34,122 nucleotides of DNA, taken from assembly GCA_021793675.1 (NCBI GenBank), contig JAJYSG010000022.1, positions 1 through 34,122 of the forward strand. Reading direction: 5' to 3'. Below the pieces are notes generated by a model. It had not been told where the DNA came from. It worked only from the letters and a program-made list of their open reading frames with translations, and made no database searches. The stretch is from Actinomycetes bacterium. GTDB lineage: Bacteria > Actinomycetota > Actinomycetes > Actinomycetales > Cellulomonadaceae. Positions within the stretch are counted from its first letter, which is position 1; every line of letters begins with the position of its first letter. Shown here in pieces: positions 8,563-16,380 of this stretch. The translations under genes and the position numbers were made by a program.

Positions 8563-9683
8563 GCGCGCCCGCCGGGGACACCCCCCTCACGTACGCCGCG
8601 GCCGGCGTGGACACGCAGGCCGGCGACAGGGCCGTCGAGCTCATGAAGGACGCCGTGCGCGCCACGCACGGCCCTCGGGTGCTGGGTGGCGTCGGCGGGT
8701 TCGCCGGGCTCTACGACGCCGCTGCGCTGGCCGCCTACCGGCATCCGCTGCTCGCGACGTCGACCGACGGCGTCGGCACCAAGGTGGCGATCGCCCAGGC
8801 GATGGACGTGCACGACACCATCGGGTTCGACCTCGTCGGCATGGTGGTCGACGACATCGCGGTGGTGGGCGCCCAGCCGCTGTTCATGACCGACTACATC
8901 GCGTGCGGCCGCGTCGTCCCGGAGCGGATCGCGGATGTCGTGCGCGGCATCGCGGCCGCCTGCTCGGTCGCGGGGTGCGCGCTGGTCGGCGGCGAGACGG
9001 CGGAGCACCCCGGCCTGCTGGGCCCGGACGAGTACGACGTGGCCGGTGCCGTGACCGGCGTGGTGGAGGCCGACGGGCTGCTGGGCCCGGACCGGGTCGC
9101 GGACGGTGACGTGCTCGTCGCCCTCGCGTCCAGCGGGTTGCACTCGAACGGCTACTCGCTGGTGCGCGGCGTCGTCGCGCGCTCCGGCTGGGCGCTCGAC
9201 CGGCACGTCGACGAGCTGGGCCGCACGCTGGGCGAGGAGCTGCTCGCACCGACCCGCGTCTATGCGGCCGACTGCCTGGGCGTGGTGGCCGCCCTGCCGG
9301 GTGCGGTGCACGCGTTCACGCACGTCACCGGCGGCGGGCTGGCCGCCAACCTCGCGCGGGTGCTGCCCGCAGGGCTGGTCGCCGACGTCGACCGGGCGTC
9401 GTGGACGGTGCCGCCCGTGTTCAGCCTCGTGCAGCGCCTGGGGACGGTGCCCTGGGCGGACCTGGAGTCGACGCTCAACATGGGCGTCGGGATGGTGGCG
9501 CTCGTCGCCCGGGAGGCCGTGGACTCGGTCCTCGCGCACGTCGCAGGCCTCGGCTACCCGGCGTGGGTGCTGGGCTCCGTCCGGTCTCGGTCCGCCGACG
9601 ACGAGACCGGGGGCCTCATCAGCGACACCAAAGGAGTGCGCGGCGGCGCCGTGCGGCTGTCGGGGACCTACCGGGAGTCCTGA
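8559..9683 (+). CDS. purM: Phosphoribosylformylglycinamidine cyclo-ligase (AIR synthetase)
   Basis: This 374-residue enzyme closes the imidazole ring of 5-aminoimidazole ribotide using ATP. Typical PurM signatures are present: TYAAAGVDTQAGDRAVELMK at the N-terminus, TSTDGVGTKVAIA, DIAVVGAQPLF, GGETAEHPG, SSGLHSNGYSLVR and HVTGGGLAANLARVLP. The GTG start overlaps the purF stop by four bases, giving a tight purFM pair. It converges on the DUF3073 gene with only three bases between the stops and no obvious terminator hairpin. Confidence 0.97.
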   Translation: MSAPAGDTPLTYAAAGVDTQAGDRAVELMKDAVRATHGPRVLGGVGGFAGLYDAAALAAYRHPLLATSTDGVGTKVAIAQAMDVHDTIGFDLVGMVVDDIAVVGAQPLFMTDYIACGRVVPERIADVVRGIAAACSVAGCALVGGETAEHPGLLGPDEYDVAGAVTGVVEADGLLGPDRVADGDVLVALASSGLHSNGYSLVRGVVARSGWALDRHVDELGRTLGEELLAPTRVYAADCLGVVAALPGAVHAFTHVTGGGLAANLARVLPAGLVADVDRASWTVPPVFSLVQRLGTVPWADLESTLNMGVGMVALVAREAVDSVLAHVAGLGYPAWVLGSVRSRSADDETGGLISDTKGVRGGAVRLSGTYRES

Positions 9684-9686
9684 CCG

Positions 9687-9887
9687 CTACTCGTCCTCGT
9701 CGTCCTCGCCGACCCAGGAGTTCCAGGGCTCGTCGTCCGGCTCATCGGGAGGGGTGTCGGTGACGACATCGTGGTGGCTGCGCGACGCGAGCTCTGCCTC
9801 GAGAGCCCGGTAGTCGGTCGTCGGGCTCATGTACTTGAGCTCGCGAGCGACCTTCGTCTGCTTTGCCTTCTGACGGCCGCGCCCCAT
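9687..9887 (-). CDS. DUF3073 family protein
   Basis: This 66-residue protein starts MGRGRQKAKQTKVARELKY, has an SPTTDYRALEAEL core and ends in a very acidic tail (WVGEDDEDE). Basic head plus acidic tail is the hallmark of DUF3073, a conserved actinobacterial family of unknown function regularly found next to purM. A GAGGGGG ribosome site sits 8 bases before the ATG. The function is unknown; the charge pattern suggests nucleic-acid or ribosome association (inference). Confidence 0.9.
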   Translation of the reverse strand: MGRGRQKAKQTKVARELKYMSPTTDYRALEAELASRSHHDVVTDTPPDEPDDEPWNSWVGEDDEDE

Positions 9888-10340
9888 GGCATCGACCCCC
9901 TCTGACGTGGAAGCGGGGCGGCTCCGTGCTCACACGTGCGGCCCCGGGGTGCTGTTGTGCGTCTCTTCGCAGGGCAACGGTACATGGTCCGAACTCATTC
10001 CGACCACCGACGACGGTCCCGCCGGGCCTCCGATGGCGGCTCCGCGCGGCCCCGAATACGCTCGCACCTGCGCGCGAAGGCTCGGGGAGGCGGCCGGGTG
10101 GCATCGTCCGCGTGCGACACGCTCGGTGGCTGCCGTAGCGTGAGATCCGTCACGTTGCGGGTGAGATGTACCGTTAAGAGCGTTGTAGGTGAAGTCGCCC
10201 GTCCTGGGGGCTCACGAGCCGATTTGTCGAGGTCGCACCGTTTGTGCGACTCTGGGACAAAGGTTCGTCCCTCGGGGGAGGATGACCACGCAGTGCGCGG
10301 GGTCGCAGCCGGGCACATCGATGCACCGTGGAGGTTGGTC
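9888..10340. promoter_or_regulatory. 453-bp divergent intergenic region between DUF3073 and bldC
   Basis: No convincing gene. It must hold the promoters of both neighbours. Two inverted repeats lie close together: GTCGCAC-CGTTT-GTGCGAC (10232-10250, perfect 7-bp arms) and GGGAC-N8-GTCCC (10254-10271), about 90 and 70 bases before the bldC start. They could be operators or a hairpin in the bldC leader. Confidence 0.5.
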
Positions 10341-10547
10341 ATGTCCCCGTCGCCCGTCCAGCCGGAGAACCTGCTGACACCGTCCGAGGTGGCGACCCTC
10401 TTCAGGGTCGACCCCAAGACGGTCACCCGATGGGCCAGGGCCGGCAAGCTCTCGTCCATCCGCACGCTCGGCGGCCACCGCCGCTACAAGGAGTCCGAGG
10501 TCCGCGAGCTCCTCGACGGGCTGCCGCAGCAGCGCAAGGTCGACTAG
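10341..10547 (+). CDS. bldC: BldC, MerR-like developmental DNA-binding protein
   Basis: The product is 68 residues, the length of Streptomyces coelicolor BldC, and nearly identical to it in the core: LTPSEVATLFRVDPKTVTRW, ARAGKLSSIRTLGGHRRY, then an ESEVRELLDGLPQQR tail. It is a single winged helix-turn-helix of the MerR type without a ligand domain. BldC binds direct repeats cooperatively and delays differentiation in Streptomyces; in non-sporulating relatives its role is less clear. ATG 10341 follows GGAGG by 7 bases. Two inverted repeats in the long leader may matter for its control. It is convergent with the DUF3618 gene. Confidence 0.95.
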   Translation: MSPSPVQPENLLTPSEVATLFRVDPKTVTRWARAGKLSSIRTLGGHRRYKESEVRELLDGLPQQRKVD

Positions 10548-10566
10548 GGCTCTTCCGTCCGGCGCG

Positions 10567-10848
10567 TCAGCGCCGGGCCAGCCGGCTGACGAGGCCGGCC
10601 ACGACCGCAGCGGTCGCCGCCGCGGTCACCCCGAGCACGATGCGCGCGTGCTTGCGTGCCGCCGGGTCCGCCGCAGGATCCGCGGCATCGCGCAGCAGCT
10701 GACGGCCGCGGTCCTTCGCGGCCGTCAGTCTCGTCTTCGGCTCGAACCAGCCCGCGAGCTCGTCCACCGTGGCGGCCAGCTCGCTACGTGCCGCGCGGAC
10801 GTCCGCCTCGAGCCGGCTCAGCTTGTCGGTGGGTTGCGTGCCGCTCAT
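10567..10848 (-). CDS. DUF3618 family membrane protein
   Basis: This 93-residue protein has a charged helical N-terminus (LEADVRAARSELAATVDELAGW, the DUF3618 signature), a basic middle and a C-terminal membrane segment at about 70-88 (VLGVTAAATAAVVAGLV) ending in RLARR. It is a small envelope-associated protein, commonly next to Holin-X genes in actinobacteria. Its ATG overlaps the upstream gene's stop (ATGA), so the two are translationally coupled. The function is unknown. Confidence 0.85.
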   Translation of the reverse strand: MSGTQPTDKLSRLEADVRAARSELAATVDELAGWFEPKTRLTAAKDRGRQLLRDAADPAADPAARKHARIVLGVTAAATAAVVAGLVSRLARR

Positions 10849-11255
10849 GAGTGCAGACCCTCCTTGACCGCCGCGACGTCCTGGCGCACGTTCTCGATGG
10901 TGCGCTCCGGCTTGGGGGGCGCGCTCTTCTTCACCTGGGCGCGTCCGACGAGCACGAGGGCGACCGCCGCCAGCAGCATCGCGACGAACACGATGAGCGA
11001 GGCGAGCCACGCCGGCAGCGCCACCGCGATCGCGAGGATCACCGTGGCGATGCCCACCGCGACCGCGTAGCCGGCCAGCACCGCCGCCGCGAGGAACATC
11101 CCGGAGCCGATGCCGGCGTGCTTGGCCTTGCTGGTGAGCTCCTCCTTGGCGAGCTCCAGCTCGGCGCGCACCAGGCGGGAGGTCTGTTCGGAGAGGTCGC
11201 TGACCAGCGTGCCGAGCGAGCGGGTGTCGCCCGGAACCGCTCCATGGGTGGCCAT
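10845..11255 (-). CDS. Phage holin family protein (actinobacterial Holin-X, superfamily III)
   Basis: From ATG 11255 the product has 136 residues: a helical N-terminus (TLVSDLSEQTSRLVRAELEL, then AKEELTSKAKHAGIG), two membrane segments (roughly 50-75 and 80-103) and a charged tail. This is the Holin-X/Phage_holin_3_6 layout. Despite the name, these are chromosomal envelope proteins with no lysis cassette nearby. An upstream GTG at 11327 would add 24 poorly conserved residues; I prefer 11255. It is in an operon with DUF3618. Confidence 0.85.
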   Translation of the reverse strand: MATHGAVPGDTRSLGTLVSDLSEQTSRLVRAELELAKEELTSKAKHAGIGSGMFLAAAVLAGYAVAVGIATVILAIAVALPAWLASLIVFVAMLLAAVALVLVGRAQVKKSAPPKPERTIENVRQDVAAVKEGLHS

Positions 11256-11345
11256 CGGGAGGGCCCTTCGTCGTGGGACGTACGTGGGACCCAGTCTGGT
11301 GGTCACGGCGGCTGGCCGCACCACCACGGGGTGTGTCGTCCCTGG

Positions 11346-11540
11346 TCAGTCCTCCCAGGGATGGACGAGCTCGCCAGCCGGGTGGTTGGGCACCGGCATG
11401 GGGATCTGCGGCATGTCATCGAGGTCGAGAGGCATGAACGTGCATACCTCCTCGCTCGATCGCTGCAGGAGCTGGCTGGGCGATTCCTGTGCGGTTGTGG
11501 CGCTCACGGTTGCGCTTCCCTCGGGTGACGACGGTGTCAA
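11346..11540 (-). CDS. Possible 64-residue small protein, unrecognised
   Basis: A TTG at 11540 is preceded by a strong AGGAGG six bases upstream, and a TAGGCT -10-like box lies a little further upstream. The frame encodes 64 residues with a Ser/Thr-rich head, one cysteine (EEVCTF) and a proline/acid-rich tail (MPQIPMPVPNHPAGELVHP). No signal peptide or membrane segment is evident. The ribosome site is the main support. It lies upstream of, and in the same direction as, the Holin-X operon. It could be a small stress-related protein or a peptide precursor; I do not recognise it. Confidence 0.45.
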   Translation of the reverse strand: MTPSSPEGSATVSATTAQESPSQLLQRSSEEVCTFMPLDLDDMPQIPMPVPNHPAGELVHPWED

Positions 11541-11831
11541 GGCGTGCCTCCTGACACATCGACCAGCCTAGGCCGGCGGCTTCGCGAGGGGCAGGACGAT
11601 GGGCCCGAACAAGTGAAGGACCTCACGAGACGCGCGCCGGTGCCCGCCAGAAGCGGGGTGGTGGCGGTCGCCCGGTCGGGGTTCTCGACGATGCGGTGGC
11701 CATGTTGTCGGGCCTGGACAGCCGGGGCGCTCCTTCTTGAGGCGAGATCGCCACGCGTCGGCCCCGTGCGATGGCTAGCCTCGTCGGTGCCCGGCGACTG
11801 CGTCCGGCACGGACGCGACGAGGGAACGCCG

Positions 11832-12596
11832 ATGACGCTGCTGGACGGCAAGACAGTTCTGGTGACCGGGGTGCTCACGGAGGGGTCCATCGCCTTCCAC
11901 GTGGCCCGGCTCGCTCAGGAGCAGGGCGCCCACGTGGTGCTCACCTCGTTCGGCCGGCAGCGGCGGTTGACCGAGGTGATCGCCCGGCGCCTGCCGACCC
12001 CGGCACCGGTGGTCCAGCTCGACGTCACGTCGGACGACGACCTCTCGGCGCTCGCGGAGCGGGTCGGAGAGCATGCCGACCGGTTGGACGGCGTGGTCCA
12101 CTCGATCGGGTTCGCACCGCAGTCCGTGCTCGGCGGCCACTTCCTCGACGGAGGGTGGCCGGACGTGGCGACCGCGCTCGAGGTCTCCGCGTACTCGCTC
12201 AAGGCGCTGGCCGTCGCCGCGCAGCCGCTGCTGGTGCCGGGCGGCTCGGTGGTGGGCCTCACGTTCGACGCGAGCGTCGCGTGGCCGGTCTACGACTGGA
12301 TGGGCGTGGCGAAGGCGGCCCTGGAGGCGACGGCCCGCTACCTGGCACGTGACCTGGGACCGGCCGGCATCCGTGTGAACCTGGTGGCGGCGGGCCCGGT
12401 GCGCACCACGGCTGCCAAGGCGATCCCCGGCTTCGAGGTGATCGAGGGCGGCTGGGACGCTCGTGCTCCGCTCGGCTGGGACGTGCGCGACGGCGCGCCC
12501 ACCGCACGTGCCGTCGTCGCCCTGCTGTCGGACTGGTTCCCGGCGACGACGGGTGAGATCGTGCACGTGGACGGCGGCGTGCACGCCATCGGTTGA
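11832..12596 (+). CDS. fabI: Enoyl-[acyl-carrier-protein] reductase, FabI/InhA type
   Basis: This 254-residue SDR-superfamily reductase is closest in pattern to InhA: LLDGKTVLVTGVLTEGSIAF for NADH binding, QLDVTSDDD, GVVHSIGFAPQ, and the catalytic Y154-x6-K161 in YDWMGVAKAALEA. LVAAGPVRTTAAKAI is the substrate-binding segment and LLSDWFPATTGEIVHVDGG the C-terminus. It catalyses the last reductive step of type II fatty-acid elongation. It stands alone here, without the fabG partner that precedes it in many actinobacteria. A TAGCCT -10-like box near 11776 and a GAGGGA ribosome site precede ATG 11832. The preceding 290 bases hold no other gene. Confidence 0.93.
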   Translation: MTLLDGKTVLVTGVLTEGSIAFHVARLAQEQGAHVVLTSFGRQRRLTEVIARRLPTPAPVVQLDVTSDDDLSALAERVGEHADRLDGVVHSIGFAPQSVLGGHFLDGGWPDVATALEVSAYSLKALAVAAQPLLVPGGSVVGLTFDASVAWPVYDWMGVAKAALEATARYLARDLGPAGIRVNLVAAGPVRTTAAKAIPGFEVIEGGWDARAPLGWDVRDGAPTARAVVALLSDWFPATTGEIVHVDGGVHAIG

Positions 12597-12666
12597 CAGC
12601 ATCTCTCACCTGCGAGGCTCTGCTCCGCAGTGGGCCTTGGTCCCGGTTCTTCGCCGGATCGAAGCC

Positions 12667-12697
12667 TACGGTGGCGTAACTTACGCTTCCGTAAGTT
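12667..12697. promoter_or_regulatory. Tandem palindromic operator before the nitronate monooxygenase gene
   Basis: Two TACG-N4-CGTA palindromes (12667-12678 and 12682-12693) are spaced three bases apart. The second is part of a perfect 8-bp inverted repeat, AACTTACG-CTTC-CGTAAGTT (12678-12697). They end 10 bases before the GTG at 12708 and directly before its GGAG ribosome site, a good place for a repressor. Similar TTACG/CGTAA palindromes are typical of TetR-type regulators of lipid genes in actinobacteria; the regulator is not in the window. Confidence 0.65.
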
Positions 12698-12707
12698 TGG
12701 AGTAGGC

Positions 12708-14177
12708 GTGCCCGAACTGTCCCCACCTCGACCGCTCACGCGGGCGTTGCCCACCATCATCCAGGGCGGGATGGGCGCGGCGGTCTCGTCGTGGCGGCTC
12801 GCCTCCGTCGTCGCCCGCCGCGGCCAGCTCGGCGTGGTCTCCGGCACGGCGCTCGACCTCGTGCTCGCGCGGCGGCTGGAGGACGGCGACGTCGACGGGT
12901 CGGCGCGCCGGGCGATGGCCGCCTTCCCGGCGCCGGCCGTCGTCGAGCGCGTCCTGGCCCGCTACCTGCGGCAGGGCGGCCGTCCGGACGGCATGGCGTA
13001 CACGCCGGTGCCACGCGTCAGCCTGCGCCCGACCCGCGCCGGCCAGGAGCTCACCATGCTGGCCTCCTTCGTCGAGGTGTGGCTCGCCAAGGAGGGGCAC
13101 GACGGCCCGGTCGGCGTCAACTTCCTCGAGAAGATCCAGATGGCGATGCCGGCGGCGGCGTACGGCGCGATGCTCGCCGGGGTCGACGCCGTGCTGGTCG
13201 GTGCCGGGATCCCGCGCCACCTGCCCCATCTGCTCGACGAGCTCGCCGCCCACCGATCGACCAGCCTTCCGGTCGACGTCGCGGGTGACCCGGGTGGCGC
13301 GCACGCTGTCGCCATCGACCCGGCCGAGCTGCTGGGACGGGTGCTGGGGCCGCTGCACCGCCCGATGTTCCTGGCGATCGTCTCCAGCGAGGTGCTCGTC
13401 GCGCACCTGGTGCGGAACCCGGCCACCCGGCCGGACGGCTTCGTCATCGAGAGCCCGCGGGCGGGGGGTCACAACGCGCCGGCGCGCGGGCGTCCGGTGC
13501 TCGACGAGCGCGGCCAGCCGGTCTTCGGCGTCCGCGACGACGCCGATGTCGCGAAGGTCGCGGCGGTCGGAGCGCCGTTCTGGCTCGCAGGCGGGCGGGG
13601 CACGCCGGAGGCGCTGCGGGCGGCCGTCGCTGCGGGCGCGGTGGGTGTCCAGGTGGGGACGGTCTTCGCGCTGAGCGCCGAGTCGGGGCTGGCCCCCTCG
13701 CTGCGCCGTCGGCTGGTCGAGCAGCTGCGCGCGGGCACCATCGACGTGCTGACCGACCCGGCAGCGTCGCCCACCGGCTTCCCGTTCAAGGTGGCGCAGC
13801 TCGAAGGGTCGCTGTCCGACCCGGCCGTGCGCGCCGCCCGGCCACGCCTGTGCGACCTCGGCTACCTGCGGTCCGCCTTCCTCAAGGACGACGGCCGGGT
13901 CGGGTACCGCTGCCCGGCCGAGCCGGTCGCGATGTACGTCCGCAAGGGTGGCTCGGCAGCTGACACCATCGGCCGGGTGTGCCTGTGCAACGCGCTCACG
14001 GCCGACGTCGGGCTCGGCCAGGTCCGCTCCGACGGCCAGCCCGAGGAGCCGCTGGTCACGCTGGGCTCGGACCTGGCGGGCGCGAGCCGGCTCGCCGAGA
14101 TGTACCCCGACGGCTGGTCCGCCGACCAGGTGCTCGACTGGCTGCTGGCGCCGGCCGTTCCGGGCGGGCGCCCCTGA
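12708..14177 (+). CDS. Nitronate monooxygenase (2-nitropropane dioxygenase-like)
   Basis: This 489-residue FMN-binding TIM-barrel protein starts at GTG 12708 behind GGAG. Key stretches are TIIQGGMGAAVSSWRLA near residue 15, VGVNFLEKIQMAMPAAAYGA, GVDAVLVGAGIPRHLP, GFVIESPRAGGHNAPARG (FMN phosphate and catalytic-His region) and FWLAGGRGTPEALRAA. A cysteine-containing C-terminal region (YRCPAEP, GRVCLCNAL) extends it beyond the usual 330-380 residues. The family oxidises nitronates or, in related members, acts as enoyl reductase-like enzymes. The palindromic operator suggests tight repression. It is the last chromosomal gene before the island. Confidence 0.85.
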   Translation: MPELSPPRPLTRALPTIIQGGMGAAVSSWRLASVVARRGQLGVVSGTALDLVLARRLEDGDVDGSARRAMAAFPAPAVVERVLARYLRQGGRPDGMAYTPVPRVSLRPTRAGQELTMLASFVEVWLAKEGHDGPVGVNFLEKIQMAMPAAAYGAMLAGVDAVLVGAGIPRHLPHLLDELAAHRSTSLPVDVAGDPGGAHAVAIDPAELLGRVLGPLHRPMFLAIVSSEVLVAHLVRNPATRPDGFVIESPRAGGHNAPARGRPVLDERGQPVFGVRDDADVAKVAAVGAPFWLAGGRGTPEALRAAVAAGAVGVQVGTVFALSAESGLAPSLRRRLVEQLRAGTIDVLTDPAASPTGFPFKVAQLEGSLSDPAVRAARPRLCDLGYLRSAFLKDDGRVGYRCPAEPVAMYVRKGGSAADTIGRVCLCNALTADVGLGQVRSDGQPEEPLVTLGSDLAGASRLAEMYPDGWSADQVLDWLLAPAVPGGRP

Positions 14178-14182
14178 CGACG

Positions 14183-14215
14183 GAAGAACCCCCCTGGTCA
14201 CCAGGGGGGTTCTTC
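14183..14215. terminator. Terminator hairpin, displaced tRNA-Phe terminator
   Basis: GAAGAACCCCCCTGG, a TCA loop, and its exact complement form a 15-bp perfect stem, 6 bases past the monooxygenase stop. It is homologous to the hairpin at 31297-31327 downstream of tRNA-Phe. It ends both the leftward ancestral tRNA transcript and the rightward gene. Confidence 0.8.
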
Positions 14216-14217
14216 GA

Positions 14218-14257
14218 GGTGGCTCCGACCGGCGTCGATCCGGTGACCTCACGATTT
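14218..14257 (-). repeat. Left attachment repeat: 3' half of tRNA-Phe
   Basis: These 40 bases are identical to 31330-31369, the 3' end of tRNA-Phe(GAA): acceptor 3' strand, T arm, variable loop and the anticodon stem 3' strand. Identity stops at CGATTT, inside the anticodon arm. It is not a functional tRNA. With the adjoining terminator the homology spans about 75 bases, marking one end of an integrated element. Confidence 0.9.
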
Positions 14258-14284
14258 CCCGTGAGCCTGAGCGCGTCTTCGCAC

Positions 14285-14992
14285 AGAGCGACTCGGTGGG
14301 TCCGTTGCTGGTGTCGGGTAGGTCGAAGTAGGCCAGGACGCCGCCGGCGTGGCGTGCCAGGGTGCGGCCCAGGCGCTGCAGCTCGGCCAGCGTGGCCGGC
14401 ACGCTGCGGCGCAGGGAGTTGATGACGGCGCGCAGCTGGCGGCGTCCGGGGACCCGGTCCGGGTCACGGTAGGCGGCAACGGTCTTCTGGTAGACGGCCC
14501 AGGTCACCTCGACCTCGACGCGCTCATCGCAAGCCAGGGCGGCGTGGATGCGGGCTCGTTGCCGGTCGGTGAGCATTGGCTCGCCGGTGTGCCGGGCGCG
14601 GCGGACGTCGAACAGTGGGTCGCCAGCATGACCGCGGTGCCCGAGGGTGTGCTGTTGGACGCGCTGGTGGCAGGCGTCCAGAACGTCGCCGGCGAGCTGG
14701 ACGACGTGGAACGGGTTCGTCACCTCGCGCGGCCGGCAGCACCTCGGCGGCGGCGGTGCTGAAGCCGGTGAACCCGTCCATCGCCATGACCGCGATGCCG
14801 TCCCGGAAGGCTTCGCACCGTCGGTCGAGCCAGGCGGCGAACACCTGCTTGGAGTGCCCTCCGACCATGTGGAGCGGCCGGGCCGACCCCGTCGCGCACC
14901 GGGGTCAGGTCGCTGACCACGGTCACGTACTTCTCGCCGCCCCAACGGTTGTGCCGCCAGGCGTGCTCGTCGACCCCGATCACCTGCACACC
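14285..14992 (-). pseudogene. ISL3-family transposase remnant, frameshifted and truncated
   Basis: Pieces of one transposase appear in three successive minus-strand frames: GVDEHAWRHNRWGGEKYVTV near 14985-14900, HSKQVFAAWLDRR and MAMDGFTGFSTAAAEVLP at about 14870-14735, and NPFHVVQLAGDVLDACHQRV onward from about 14725. It continues to NGPTE near 14290, where homology ends about 30 bases from the attachment repeat. The order and the DEH, MDGF and NGPTE motifs (the DDE catalytic residues) are those of ISL3 elements. At least two frameshifts and loss of the N-terminal zinc region and the last segment make it non-functional. Confidence 0.8.
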
Positions 14993-15561
14993 GGCTGCTT
15001 CTCCACACCCCTACGCCAGATCACGCACGAAGCCCGGACCGCGGGCCCCTCACGAAAGCACATCGGTGGATCGGAGATCAGATGCTGGCCGCGCGGGTCT
15101 GCATCCACACCCGCGAGCGCCGACGGTGTCGACTTCAGTCCGCTCGGGCCACCGGGGGCGAGTGTCGCGGCGCGTCCGGACGGCCCGCAAGGACACGCGA
15201 TCATCGCCGAGCTCAGCGGGGGCATCGAGGCGGCTGTCCTGTGGGCGGTGACCGGTGCACCAGGACCAGGCGTCACGTCGCTCGTGAACGCGGTGGGCAT
15301 GTGCCTACCCGCTGAGTCATCAGTCCTCGATGACGGAATCTCGTTCGATGCGAGTCGTGGTCGACACGCGGACGAGACCTGGCGCGCCGCACGATGGCCG
15401 AAGAACTGAGCCCGGACACCCACCCCCGGCACTTCCCTTGTGTCGTAGATCCTATAGTCTAAAGACCACAACCACCGGAGGGGCTGCGCACGCGCCGGGC
15501 ACGTCGAGGACGACGAGCCCGCCGGACCACCCGTCAGAGGCAACGAATCGAGACGAATCTC
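14993..15561. other. Intergenic stretch with no convincing gene
   Basis: About 570 bases between the transposase remnant and the first catabolic gene. A plus-strand frame up to 15409 (HAIIAELSGGIEAAVLWAVT region) looks mildly protein-like but has no start signal and no recognised family; it may be a gene remnant. The last 120 bases carry the catabolic promoter and operator. Confidence 0.5.
15446..15461 (+). promoter_or_regulatory. Catabolic promoter/operator site 1
   Basis: TAGATCCTATAGTCTA contains a TATAGT -10-like hexamer (15453-15458) and the TCCTATAG core shared with the sites at 18840 and 24131. It lies about 100 bases before the SDR gene and probably binds the island's FadR/FCD regulator. 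Confidence 0.55.
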
Positions 15562-16332
15562 ATGCCCATCGAATTCCCCGACGCACGCACCGCCGTCGTT
15601 ACCGGTGTCGGAGCCCCCCGCGGCATCGGCCGCGTGGTGGCTCGCAGGCTCGCATCGGAGGGCTGGAGCCTGGCCCTGCTCGACATCGACCGTTCCGGGA
15701 TCGACCAGTTCAAGGACGAGCTGGGCAGGGAGGGGTTCGACGACGTCATCGCGATCGGGACGGACGTCAGCTCGGCGAAGTCGGTCGACGAGGCCTTCGC
15801 GATCATCGACGAGCAGCTGCCGCCTGTGGTCGGTCTGGTGAACCTGGCCGGGATCCCGTGTCCCACGCCGTTGCTCGACCTCTCCATCGAGGAGTGGAAC
15901 CGGGTGCTCGCGGTGAACGCGACCGGGTCCTTCCTCATGATCAAGGCCGCCGCCCGGCGCATGGTCGACATCGGCGTCGGCCGCATTGTCAATACGTCGT
16001 CCATCACGGCGTTCGACGGCGGCGGCACCTTCTCGAAGGGCGCTTACGCGGCGGCGAAGGCGGCGGTGCTCGGGCTGTCCCGGGGTGGGGCACGCGAGCT
16101 CGGCAGGTTCGGCATCACCGTCAACACGGTCGCGCCGGGCCCGATCGACACCGACATCATGGGCGGCACGCTGACCGACGAGCGCAAGGCAGGGATGGCG
16201 GCTGACATCCCGGTGGGGCGCGTCGGACGGCCGGAGGACATCGCCGCGATCGTCTCCTTCCTGCTGTCCGAGGAGGCGGGCTACGTCACCGGAGCGACCT
16301 TCCAGGTCGACGGCGGCAAGCACATGCACTAG
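15562..16332 (+). CDS. SDR-family dehydrogenase, sugar/polyol type (island)
   Basis: This 256-residue NAD(P)-dependent SDR has a Rossmann start TGVGAPRGIG (14-23), two residues longer than the usual TGxxxGxG, then NLAG, NTSSIT, the catalytic Y162-AAA-K166, VAPGPIDTDIM and a C-terminal YVTGATFQVDGG. It resembles polyol and sugar-acid dehydrogenases of the FabG-like group. In M. smegmatis the D-threitol dehydrogenase feeding D-erythrulose catabolism is also an SDR, so a tetritol or tetronate substrate is plausible but not shown. It is the first gene of the catabolic locus, 49 bases before the kinase-dehydrogenase fusion, and is controlled by site 1. Confidence 0.85.
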   Translation: MPIEFPDARTAVVTGVGAPRGIGRVVARRLASEGWSLALLDIDRSGIDQFKDELGREGFDDVIAIGTDVSSAKSVDEAFAIIDEQLPPVVGLVNLAGIPCPTPLLDLSIEEWNRVLAVNATGSFLMIKAAARRMVDIGVGRIVNTSSITAFDGGGTFSKGAYAAAKAAVLGLSRGGARELGRFGITVNTVAPGPIDTDIMGGTLTDERKAGMAADIPVGRVGRPEDIAAIVSFLLSEEAGYVTGATFQVDGGKHMH

Positions 16333-16380
16333 CGCCTGGTGCTCGAACAGCACACACGGTCAGACACCACAGGAGTTGGC

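Noticed and set aside
10845-11255. A prophage lysis gene suggested by the holin resemblance
   Set aside because: No endolysin, phage structural or integrase genes are nearby; Holin-X plus DUF3618 is a common chromosomal envelope pair in actinobacteria.
14218-14257. A second tRNA-Phe gene at the left end
   Set aside because: Only the 3' half is present; the 5' acceptor strand, D arm and anticodon are missing. It is an attachment-site duplicate.
14993-15409. Plus-strand frame with mildly protein-like sequence before the catabolic operon
   Set aside because: No start signal, no family resemblance, and its upstream part is antisense to the transposase remnant. At most a gene fragment.
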